DNA of 46,701 bases from an uncultured Lentisphaerota bacterium (GTDB lineage Bacteria > Verrucomicrobiota > Lentisphaeria > Oligosphaerales > CAITYL01), in contig CAITYL010000201.1 in the NCBI GenBank assembly GCA_903896595.1, positions 1 through 46,701 on the forward strand. Direction: 5' to 3'. Positions within the stretch are counted from its first letter, which is position 1; each line of letters starts with the position of its first letter. Positions 34,138-41,375 of this stretch are shown here, in pieces. The notes under the pieces were generated by a model. That model was not told the origin of the DNA. It saw nothing but the letters and a program-made list of their open reading frames with translations, and searched no databases. The position numbers were made by a program, and so were the translations under genes.

Positions 34138-34190
34138 GTAACCGGCCAGGCCTGGGCTTGCGGGGCTGCCTGCGGAATCCGCAAAAGCAC
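34112..34190. repeat. Family A central hairpin only, copy A6
   Basis: Only the central stem-loop of the family: arms GCGGAGTCCGCAGGCAGCCC and GGGCTGCCTGCGGAATCCGC with the loop ATAGGTAACCGGCCAGGCCT in between, followed by AAAAGCACAGGC, a remnant of the spacer. The loop orientation is as in A5. It overlaps the 3' end of miaB and provides its stop codon. It shows that the central module can exist alone. Confidence 0.85.
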
Positions 34191-34241
34191 AGGCTAGATT
34201 TCCGCAACCGGCATAAGCCACACCTTCGGAATTAAACTATT

Positions 34242-35168
34242 ATGGCGACAGTCACCGAAAAAACCCGGGTTGAGGCGACGCAGGCAGGACGGGTGGACCG
34301 GGTGGTCCAGACGCTCACCGGACGCACCCGCGGCGGTGTCCGCGGCCTGATCCAGCACGGCTGCGTGACCGTCAACGAAACGCCGTGCGCCTCGGACTTT
34401 CAGCCGGTCATGGAGGGTGACGTCGTTGTCGTCGCTTACGACCCCGAACGCAAGTACGCTGAAAAACCGCTGGCCGCCGCGAACGCGCCGTTCAAGATTC
34501 TGTTCGAGGATGAAAAACTGCTGGTGGTGGAAAAGGCGGCGCACCTGCTGACCGTACCCACGCCCAAGCGCGAATCCAACACCCTGGTGCATCTGCTGCA
34601 GGAATATGTCAGCCGCGGCCTCAAGCGCCGCCGCCGCGTCGAAGTCGTGCACCGGCTCGACCGGGGCGTCTCCGGGGTGCTGGTCTTCGCCAAGGACGGC
34701 GCCACCGCCGAAATGCTGCGCGACCAGTTCGCCGCCACCAAACCGGAACGCGAGTACACCGCGATCGTCGCCGGCCGCATGGAGGCCTCCGAGGGCACCT
34801 TTGACAAAAACTTGATGACCGAAGTCAAGACCATTCACCGCTTTGCCACCGCGCGAGCCGATCAGGGCGAGCGCGCGGTCACCCATTATCAGGTGGTGCG
34901 GCGGTTGCGCAACACCACCCTGGTGCGGGTGCGGCTGGAAACCGGACGGCGCAACCAGATCCGTGTCCATTTCGCCGACGCCGGCCATCCCGTGCTCGGC
35001 GACCCGCGCTACTCCCCCGAGCGCGCCAAACACCCGCGCTGGCATCCGCGGCGCATGGCCCTGCACGCCGCCTGCCTGGGATTCACGCATCCCCATACCG
35101 AAAAGCCGCTACGCTTCGCCAGCCCCCTGCCCCCCGAGTTCACGGAATTCCTCGCGAGCCAGGCATGA
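34242..35168 (+). CDS. RluA-family pseudouridine synthase
   Basis: 308 residues. N-terminal S4-like RNA-binding domain (about 15-75: RVDRVVQTLTGRTRGGVRGLIQHGCVTVNETP) and the catalytic domain with VVHRLDRGVSGVLVFAK (catalytic Asp), EREYTAIV, and LVRVRLETGRRNQIRVHFADAGHPVLGDPRY. Layout is like RluD/RluC; which uridine it modifies cannot be read from the sequence. ATG 34242 has no strong ribosome binding site. Followed by a short-period repeat and then birA. Confidence 0.88.
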   Translation: MATVTEKTRVEATQAGRVDRVVQTLTGRTRGGVRGLIQHGCVTVNETPCASDFQPVMEGDVVVVAYDPERKYAEKPLAAANAPFKILFEDEKLLVVEKAAHLLTVPTPKRESNTLVHLLQEYVSRGLKRRRRVEVVHRLDRGVSGVLVFAKDGATAEMLRDQFAATKPEREYTAIVAGRMEASEGTFDKNLMTEVKTIHRFATARADQGERAVTHYQVVRRLRNTTLVRVRLETGRRNQIRVHFADAGHPVLGDPRYSPERAKHPRWHPRRMALHAACLGFTHPHTEKPLRFASPLPPEFTEFLASQA

Positions 35169-35208
35169 TGCGTAAATTACGTGTCACGCATTACGCATCA
35201 CGTAAAGG
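35168..35208. repeat. Short-period repeat (ACGCATTACGCATCACG)
   Basis: Words ATGCGTAAATTACGTG / TCACGCATTACGCATCACGT, self-complementary over much of its length (TTACGTG with CACGTAA). It starts in the stop region of the RluA-family gene and ends about 18 bases before birA. Confidence 0.65.
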
Positions 35209-35225
35209 GTGGTTACAGTACCCCC

Positions 35226-36209
35226 ATGCAGACCGAAACCGTCATCGTGCAGACCTTGGGCGCTGCGGGCACCGGCTACGTCTCGGGAGCCGCCATCTGC
35301 CGGAACTTGGGCATGAGCCGGATGGCGGTGTGGAAGCACATTGATCACCTGCGCGCCCTCGGCTATGAGATTGAGGCGGCACCGCGCCGCGGCTACCGTC
35401 TGCTGACGCGTCCCGACCGGCCACTCCCCACCGAGATTGAACCGCTGCTGGTCACCTCCCGCTTCGGCCGCGAGCTGGTGTATCAGGACCGGGTGGATTC
35501 CACCAACCGCCTGGCCAGTGCCCTCGCCGAAACCGGTGCCACCGAGGGGCTCACGGTGGTCGCCGATGCCCAGGACGCCGGCCGCGGCCGCCTCGACCGG
35601 AAGTGGCATTCGCCGCCCGGAACCAATCTGTACCTGTCGGTCGTGCTGCGGCCCGCCGTGGCGCCCCAGGCCGTGCCCTCCCTGGCCCTGGCCACCGGCC
35701 TGGCCGTCCTGCGCGCCATCGGCGTCCTCTGTCCCCACTTGCATGTCGGCCTGAAATGGCCCAACGACCTGTGGCTCGACGGCCGTAAGCTCGGCGGCAT
35801 CCTCTGCGAAATGCGCTCCGAACTCGACCGCGTCCACCACGCCATTGTCGGCATCGGCATCAACGTCAATGCCCTGGCCGCGGAGTGGCCCGCCGACCTG
35901 GCCGCCACCGCCATCTCCCTGCGCCAGGCCTTGGGCAAACCGGTGTCGCGCCCCCTGCTCCTGGCCGAAATCCTGCGCCGCTTCGAAGAGGTTTACGACA
36001 GCTGGCAGCGCGACGGCCTCAAACCGCTGCTGCCCGAACTCGAAACCTTCTCCATCCTCAACGGCCGCCCGGTGCGCGTCCATGACCTGGCCGGGGACCT
36101 GACCGGCACCGCCGTCGGCCTCACCCCCACCGGTGCCCTCCTCCTCGAACAGCCCGACGGCTCCCGTCGCGAAGTCATTGCCGGCGATGTCCGCATCCGC
36201 CCGGCGTAG
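35226..36209 (+). CDS. birA: Biotin operon repressor / biotin-protein ligase BirA
   Basis: 327 residues. N-terminal winged helix (about 1-60: GYVSGAAICRNLGMSRMAVWKHIDHLRALGYEIEAAPRRGYRL), then the ligase domain with VDSTNRLA, GRGRLDRKWHSPPGTNLYLSVVLRP (biotinyl-AMP loop) and LKWPNDLWLDGRKLGGILCEM, and the C-terminal SH3-like segment (LNGRPVRVHD). Transfers biotin to carboxylase carrier proteins and likely represses biotin genes. Start at ATG 35226; the longer frame begins in a repeat. Confidence 0.9.
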   Translation: MQTETVIVQTLGAAGTGYVSGAAICRNLGMSRMAVWKHIDHLRALGYEIEAAPRRGYRLLTRPDRPLPTEIEPLLVTSRFGRELVYQDRVDSTNRLASALAETGATEGLTVVADAQDAGRGRLDRKWHSPPGTNLYLSVVLRPAVAPQAVPSLALATGLAVLRAIGVLCPHLHVGLKWPNDLWLDGRKLGGILCEMRSELDRVHHAIVGIGINVNALAAEWPADLAATAISLRQALGKPVSRPLLLAEILRRFEEVYDSWQRDGLKPLLPELETFSILNGRPVRVHDLAGDLTGTAVGLTPTGALLLEQPDGSRREVIAGDVRIRPA

Positions 36210-36548
36210 ACCTCGCAGGCTGAAGCTGGTTAGGCTGTAAGCTGAAGGTAATTAAGGTGGCACCGGTTTAGAGTGCGGCAATGCCTTTGCCGCCGTGGTT
36301 ACATTGGCCATCAAGTTACCGGTTCCCGGCTGGCGCGGGTTTATACGCCATCTTATACCGCGTTGGGGGGTGAGAGCTTAATTACCTTCCCGACTCGTGT
36401 GTTCGTTGTCGTCCTTCGTACGGAACCGACATGCGCCCGGCGCACCCAAACCCCCATTTTCCCCTTGCGCGGTGTGTTATATTGAAATTGGTCTTAGTTT
36501 TATTTTTCCGTCCTTTCCGTTTTTCCGTTTATTTTTATCTTACAATAC
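36210..36548. other. Intergenic region with short-period repeats
   Basis: Over 330 bases with no protein-like frame. 36217-36256 carries AGGCTGAAGCTGGTTAGGCTG words like those at 3178-3217. 36497-36537 carries TTTTCCGTCCTTTCCG / TTTTTCCGTTTATTTTTATC pyrimidine-rich words just before the pseudokinase gene. Nothing else is recognised. Confidence 0.5.
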
Positions 36549-38552
36549 ATGACCCCACCGACCACCCCCACCACCCCCATCAAGGTCCGCTGCCCCGGGT
36601 GCAGCCAGAAACTGGACTTGACCGGCCTGGCGCCGTTTGCCCACGTCTTTTGCCCCACCTGCGGCGACAAATTGACCGTGCCCATGGAATTTGGCGGCTA
36701 TCTCCTGGAGGAGATGCTGGCCGCGGGCGCGCAGACCACGGTCTACCGGGCCTTGGACCGCACCCTGGACCGGGAAGTGGCGGTCAAAACTCTGGGGGAC
36801 CGGCTGCGCGCCGACCCCGCCGCCGCCACCCGCTACCTGGAGGCGGCCCGCCGCGCCGCCGTCATCACCCATCCCGGCCTGATTCCCATTTATGCCTGCG
36901 ACGACACGCCGGCCCATCCCTATCTGGTCATGCAATACCTGGGTGGCCTGTCACTGGCCCGGACTCTGGAACGCCAGCCCGAGGGCTTGCCAGTGGCGGA
37001 TGCCGTTCATTTGTTCGCGGCGGTCACCGGCGCCCTGGACACCGCGGCGGACCACCAGCTTCTGCACCTTAATCTGCATCCGGGCAATATCTTGTTCGAC
37101 GGCGAAGGCAGCGGCAAAGTGGGTGACTTCGGTCTGGCCCGGGCGCTGTGGAATCCGCGGGCCAGCCTGGCGGTCAACCTGCATGCCTGTTATCGCACCA
37201 CCCGGTATCTCAGTCCGGAGCAGTTGCACACCGGCCAGGGCGATCTCCGCAGCGACATTTTCAGCCTGGGCGCCGTCATGTTCCACGCCCTGACCGGCCG
37301 CCCCCCCTTCGCGGAGGCGCATGCCAACGGCACCCGCGACCCGGTGCCGGCCCCGGACCTGAACCCGGCCACCCGCCGTCCTGAACTTCCCGCCGCCCTC
37401 GGCAGCTTGGTGGCGGGCATGCTGGCCGAAGCTCCGGGCGACCGTCCCCAGTTGTGGGCGGAAGTCGCCGGCGTATTGAACTCGTTGGACAAGGAGTACC
37501 GGAAAGCGCGGCGGGCCGGCCGCGGCCCCGCCGCGAAACCGGGCGGACGCCCCACCAAACTTCTCACGCTCAAGAAACGGGAAAAAGGCGCGATCAAGCC
37601 GGCGAACACCACCGGACTGCGACCGTCCCAGCACCACTGGCACGCCCGGATCACCGTGCTGCTGGCGGCGGGCGTGGCGGGCTTGTTGATCGTCAGCGCG
37701 GGCATGCGCCTGCCTTGGTACACCGGGACCGTCGAGCTGTGGCTGAACCGCCTGTTCAATCCGGAGGCGGCCCGTTACGCCGCCGCCGCCAGCCGTCTGG
37801 CCGCCCCGCCGCCGCCCCCCGCCGCCGCCAACGGCGAGAACTGGCTGGCGGAGGACACCGCCACCTCCACCACCCCGCCGACGGAGACCGCCACTCCCGC
37901 CGAAACCGCGCCGCCGGACCAGCCGGACACCACCACCGCCGGACCGGACGCAACCCCTGCCGCCGCGCCGCTGGAAAACGCCACGCCACCCCCCATCATC
38001 ACCGGCCCTGATGGCCGCCCGTTGCCCGCCGACCTGGATTTCTTCCGCGAAAAAGACGCTCTCAAGCAGTATGTCCGCGGTCTCTCTCCCGCCGACAAGA
38101 CCCTCGCCATCGACAAAATCCGCGAGATCAGCATCCTCCGCGAATACCTGATCCGCCTCTTCAAGTTCAATCCGTTTGAGGACAAGGCCCGCCAGGGCAT
38201 CCGCCTGCGCGACGGCACCCTGCTCCGCGGCACCGTCATCGGCAATCCCACGCAAATCATCATCCGGCCCGTCAACGGCAAGTTCCGCCGCTTTGCCTGG
38301 CACGACCTCGATTTCGACCAGTTCCCTGTCTTTTTCGATTATTACATCGACTGCCGCCTCGGCCTCGCTCCCGCCGGCCCCCGCGGCCAGGACATCCGCC
38401 GCGACGCCGCCGCCGACAATTTCCGCGTCGCCCTGCTCTGCGACTGGTACGGCCGCACCGACCAGGCCGCCGAACACGCCCGCCGGGCCGTCGAACTGGA
38501 CCCCACCATCAAAGAACGCCTGCAAACCCTGCTCCCCGGCACCGCGCTGTAA
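36549..38552 (+). CDS. Zinc-ribbon pseudokinase, membrane-anchored
   Basis: 667 residues. Same layout as the kinase at 4584: zinc ribbon (Cys15, Cys18, Cys35, Cys38), kinase fold (about 50-315), linker, transmembrane helix (about 363-381), and an extracytoplasmic part with a Pro/Thr/Ala-rich region (about 420-490) and a folded C-terminus. The VAVK Lys80 and DFG 193-195 remain, but the glycine loop is degenerate (LAAGAQTTVYRA) and HRDxxxxN reads HLNLHPGN (Asn175 for the catalytic Asp). YLSPEQ and RSDIFSLGAVMFHALTGRPPF are kept. Phosphotransfer is therefore doubtful; it may bind nucleotide or act as a scaffold. Start at ATG 36549. Confidence 0.8.
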   Translation: MTPPTTPTTPIKVRCPGCSQKLDLTGLAPFAHVFCPTCGDKLTVPMEFGGYLLEEMLAAGAQTTVYRALDRTLDREVAVKTLGDRLRADPAAATRYLEAARRAAVITHPGLIPIYACDDTPAHPYLVMQYLGGLSLARTLERQPEGLPVADAVHLFAAVTGALDTAADHQLLHLNLHPGNILFDGEGSGKVGDFGLARALWNPRASLAVNLHACYRTTRYLSPEQLHTGQGDLRSDIFSLGAVMFHALTGRPPFAEAHANGTRDPVPAPDLNPATRRPELPAALGSLVAGMLAEAPGDRPQLWAEVAGVLNSLDKEYRKARRAGRGPAAKPGGRPTKLLTLKKREKGAIKPANTTGLRPSQHHWHARITVLLAAGVAGLLIVSAGMRLPWYTGTVELWLNRLFNPEAARYAAAASRLAAPPPPPAAANGENWLAEDTATSTTPPTETATPAETAPPDQPDTTTAGPDATPAAAPLENATPPPIITGPDGRPLPADLDFFREKDALKQYVRGLSPADKTLAIDKIREISILREYLIRLFKFNPFEDKARQGIRLRDGTLLRGTVIGNPTQIIIRPVNGKFRRFAWHDLDFDQFPVFFDYYIDCRLGLAPAGPRGQDIRRDAAADNFRVALLCDWYGRTDQAAEHARRAVELDPTIKERLQTLLPGTAL

Positions 38553-38573
38553 GCATGGCGTCGGTTGTACCTT

Positions 38574-38601
38574 TTGTAATTTGGGGTGTTCCGGCTATGG
38601 T
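38574..38601 (+). promoter_or_regulatory. Likely tRNA-Pro promoter
   Basis: TTGTAA (38574-38579), a 16-base spacer, TATGGT (38596-38601), 17 bases before the tRNA. Same form as in front of tRNA-Val. Confidence 0.55.
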
Positions 38602-38618
38602 GTCGGGCCGGTTAGAGT

Positions 38619-38696
38619 CGGGGCGTAGCGCAGTCTGGTTAGCGCGATTGCTTTGGGAGCAATAGGTCGAGAGTTCGAATCTCTCCGCCCCGACCA
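38619..38696 (+). tRNA. tRNA-Pro(TGG)
   Basis: 78 nt with encoded CCA (38694-38696). Acceptor CGGGGCG/CGCCCCG, discriminator A, D arm GCGCAGTCTGGTTAGCGC, anticodon stem ATTGC/GCAAT around TTTGGGA (anticodon TGG), T arm GAGAG-TTCGAAT-CTCTC. Acceptor pair C1-G72 is typical of tRNA-Pro. TTTTT follows at once. Confidence 0.95.
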
Positions 38697-38717
38697 TTTT
38701 TCTCGGACCGCGCCACA

Positions 38718-38770
38718 CCCCTGTAAAAGTTAAAATTTCGGATTCACCACGAAGATTTAATTTTACAGGG
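38718..38770. terminator. Inverted repeat (possible terminator)
   Basis: Arms CCCCTGTAAAA and TTTTACAGGG enclose a fragment of the CACGAAG-type repeat. It begins just after the stop of the Minf_1886-family gene (-), and also after the tRNA-Pro; either may use it. Confidence 0.4.
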
Positions 38771-38772
38771 TA

Positions 38773-39189
38773 TTAGGCGATCTTGGGCAGCTTGGCCGCG
38801 GGATCGCCGCGCGGCGGCACCGGCGGCGCAAACGCCTTGGCAAAATCATAGCCCTTGGCAAAATCGGCCGGGGAATCCTCTTCCGTGGCCCCCAGCACCT
38901 GGTGATGCACCATGTTGAACACCAGATTGCCCACGTCCTCGGTCCGGCAAATCCCCCAGTCGTGCAGCACATCCAGCGTCAGCACGCCGAAACGCTGCAG
39001 GGCGAGCTCGCGGAAACCGGCCAGCAATTCCTGCCCGGAAATGTGGCGGCGCCCCTGGCCGGCCTCGCGATGCTTGGCGGTGGTAAACGTGACCGCCTCG
39101 GAAACCAAGGCGTAGGCCGCCGGCCGGTAGCGGGGGTCGGCCGCGAGAATTTGGGCGAGCCGGGCATGCAGATGAGGAGTGGCACTCAT
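38773..39189 (-). CDS. Minf_1886-family protein
   Basis: 138 residues, cytosolic. Pattern: ILAADPRYRPAAYALVSEAVTFTTAK, HISGQELLAGFRELALQRFGVLTLDVLHDWGI, TEDVGNLVFNMVHHQVLGATEEDSPADFAKGYDF. I recognise this as the small family named after Minf_1886, widespread in Planctomycetota and Verrucomicrobiota and of unknown function. The start overlaps the stop of the HIT gene by 4 bases, so it is the last gene of amiC-HIT-Minf_1886. Confidence 0.75.
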   Translation of the reverse strand: MSATPHLHARLAQILAADPRYRPAAYALVSEAVTFTTAKHREAGQGRRHISGQELLAGFRELALQRFGVLTLDVLHDWGICRTEDVGNLVFNMVHHQVLGATEEDSPADFAKGYDFAKAFAPPVPPRGDPAAKLPKIA

Positions 39190-39653
39190 GGCGTCGGGGG
39201 AACCGCGGCCGCCGCGGCAAGGCGTTTGCGAATGGCGTCCTGGATCGTCTGCCGGTCCGCGTCCGTGGCATAGGGCCGGGTGCGATGCGGCAGCACCAGA
39301 CCGTCATCGGCGGACCGGGGAATGATATGCAGATGCACGTGGGGCACCACCTGCCCGGCACAAGAACCGTTGGACAACAGCAGGTTGAACCCGTCGCCGT
39401 CCACCGCGCGCATCACCGCCGGGGCAATCCGGCCGGCCGCGGCGAACAACGACCCGATCAGCGCGGCCGGCACCGTGGTCAGACTCACGTGATGCGCCTT
39501 GGGAATGACCAGCGTGTGGCCGGGACTGAGCGGCGCAATGTCGAGAAAGGCCAGCACGTGGTCGTCCTCATACACCGTGCTGGCGGGAATCTCGCCGCGG
39601 ACAATCCGGCAAAACACACAGACATCCTCCAACCGGCACGCGTCCTGGCTCAT
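39186..39653 (-). CDS. HIT-family nucleotide hydrolase
   Basis: 155 residues. Histidine-triad motif VVPHVHLHIIPR; N-terminal CVFCRIVRGEIPASTVYEDDHVLAFLDIAPLSPGHTLVIPKAHH is typical of the bacterial HIT (HinT/Fhit-like) branch. CxxC at the start with a later His may bind zinc. Hydrolyses nucleoside phosphoramidates or dinucleotides in characterised members. Start overlaps the amiC stop (ATGA) and its stop overlaps the next gene. Confidence 0.88.
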   Translation of the reverse strand: MSQDACRLEDVCVFCRIVRGEIPASTVYEDDHVLAFLDIAPLSPGHTLVIPKAHHVSLTTVPAALIGSLFAAAGRIAPAVMRAVDGDGFNLLLSNGSCAGQVVPHVHLHIIPRSADDGLVLPHRTRPYATDADRQTIQDAIRKRLAAAAAVPPTP

Positions 39654-40630
39654 TGGCGGGTTCCTCCCGATCGGACATTGCGGGCATAAGCCGTGACGCC
39701 GGCCGCAATCCCCTGGGCCAAATGTTCCTGATACCCCGGCGACTGCAACCGCGCCTCGTCCAGGGAATTGCTGATGAACCCGATCTCCACCAACACCGCG
39801 GGACAGGGCGCCTCGCGCAGAACCGCGAAATTGGCGCGCTTGATGCCGCGGTCCTCGGTGCCGGTGGCGGCCAGCATGCCGCGATGCAGATCGTAGGCCA
39901 GCCGGGTGTTTTGGGGATCGTACTGGTTGCCGCGCTTGCTGGTGGTGGACGCCCGCTTCTCATAGGTCGACGAGCCGCCGCGCGGCGGCAGCGCGAACGT
40001 CTCAATCCCGCCCACGCCATGGTCGGCGGCGGAGTTGGCGTGGATGCTGACGAAAATGTCGGCGTTTTGCCGGTCGGCAATGGCGTCGCGCTGGTCCAAC
40101 GCAATAAAACGGTCGGTCTCGCGGCTGAGAATCACCCGGTACCCTTGCCGCCGCAACACCTCGGCGGTGCGCCGGGCAATCCGCAGGGTGAGATTTTTTT
40201 CAATGATGCGGCGCGAGGAGGCGCCCTGGTCGTTCCCGCCGTGCCCCGGATCGAGCAGCACCGTCCTGACGTTCTGCCGGGGCACCGAGGCCGGGCGCAG
40301 GATCGGCTCCAAAATGCAGCGGAAATCCTGGTCCCGAATGATCACCGCCCCGCGATAGCTGGCGGGCGCGGTGCCCAGCCAGACACTGTGTCCGTCCACC
40401 CGCACCTCGCGCCGGTCCATGGAAAATTGCAGGCGGTGGGTGGCCGAACGCATCCGGATCTCCTGCCGGTTCACCGTGTAAGCGAGGCCGTAATAGCCGG
40501 CCACGTCACGCAGCAGCAGCCAGTTGTTGGGCCCGATCGTGACCGCACGCACCCGGTAGCCGGCCATGCTGCTGCACGCAGTGGTCAGGATCAGGACCAG
40601 GGCCAAGACGGCAGTAACGGTACGGTTCAT
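39650..40630 (-). CDS. amiC: N-acetylmuramoyl-L-alanine amidase (Amidase_3)
   Basis: 326 residues. Signal peptide with lipobox-like LTTAC (about residues 15-19), so exported and perhaps lipidated. An N-terminal beta domain (about 25-110) resembles the copper-amine-oxidase-N-terminal/AMIN-type cell-wall-binding domain. The catalytic domain has all zinc ligands and the catalytic Glu: LLDPGHGGNDQG, IIEKNLTL, VSIHANSAADHG, VLVEIGFISNSLDE. Cleaves the peptide side chain from peptidoglycan glycan strands during division. Start at 40630 gives the signal peptide; first gene of an operon whose genes overlap by 4 bases. Confidence 0.88.
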   Translation of the reverse strand: MNRTVTAVLALVLILTTACSSMAGYRVRAVTIGPNNWLLLRDVAGYYGLAYTVNRQEIRMRSATHRLQFSMDRREVRVDGHSVWLGTAPASYRGAVIIRDQDFRCILEPILRPASVPRQNVRTVLLDPGHGGNDQGASSRRIIEKNLTLRIARRTAEVLRRQGYRVILSRETDRFIALDQRDAIADRQNADIFVSIHANSAADHGVGGIETFALPPRGGSSTYEKRASTTSKRGNQYDPQNTRLAYDLHRGMLAATGTEDRGIKRANFAVLREAPCPAVLVEIGFISNSLDEARLQSPGYQEHLAQGIAAGVTAYARNVRSGGTRQ

Positions 40631-40738
40631 GCGGAGCCAGGCACACACGCGTTGGTAATAGGGGCTAGTCACGGGTCGGATGGCCGGTTCAACCGGCCGG
40701 GAGAAATGTAGCCCCCGGGGACGGCGACGCAATGGCGC

Positions 40739-40766
40739 TTGCAAAGCCGCCGCCCGGCATTATGGT
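40739..40766 (+). promoter_or_regulatory. Likely tRNA-Val promoter
   Basis: TTGCAA (40739-40744), a 16-base spacer, TATGGT (40761-40766), 19 bases before the tRNA. Confidence 0.6.
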
Positions 40767-40783
40767 GGGGGGCTGTCTGCACT

Positions 40784-40862
<79 letters not shown>

Positions 40863-40869
40863 TTTTTTT

Positions 40870-40910
40870 AACGCCGTTGAGCTCAAAAGGCCCAGCGGCG
40901 TTTTCGTTTT
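40870..40910 (+). terminator. Terminator after tRNA-Val
   Basis: Stem AACGCCG/CGGCGTT with an inner part, followed by TTTTCGTTTT; a T-run (TTTTTTT) also directly follows the tRNA. Confidence 0.6.
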
Positions 40911-41375
40911 GACCCCCATTGTCCCCTACTGTCGTGGTTTATTTTGCACACTATTTGTACACACCTGTTTTGAGCACGGGGGGCCATGGCCAACGGTTGA
41001 CAGCACCGGCAGGTGTATGGATGAAACATCTTCCTCGACCGCCCATCGGACGCAGTATGAATTCGCCGCCGCTCACACTCCCGATAGCGGCCCCACTCCA
41101 CTCGAAGCCGCCATGGCTGCCGAAGAGGAACAGGCCCGCGATTGCGGCCCGCATTGCCCCGTTCTCCCCCAGCGGTTGCGCAAGGCGCGGGTTGGCAAGC
41201 GGGGCCAGGTGTTCCAGCGGCTTGCATGGATTGGCGTTGCGTTGAGGTTGGGGGGCGCCCATACAATACCGGTGGCGGTCAACCCCATTTAACTGATATG
41301 ATTTTAATTTCAGGGATTGGGTCGGGCGGGGGGAATAGCGAATTGGAGCGATGGCGACGCGGTTCGACGGCAGCC
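40911..41375. other. Non-coding interval after tRNA-Val
   Basis: About 465 bases without a convincing gene. Open frames exist on both strands but have no ribosome binding site and no family-like features. The AT-richer part at 40930-40970 (ACTATTTGTACACACC) differs from its surroundings. It opens the accessory region. Confidence 0.4.

Noticed and set aside
36951-38525. Minus-strand frame of over 500 codons opposite the pseudokinase
   Set aside because: Gly/Gly-Val-rich low-complexity shadow of a real gene.
38509-38718. Minus-strand frame with GAERFELSTYC
   Set aside because: Antisense translation of tRNA-Pro, a common false gene.
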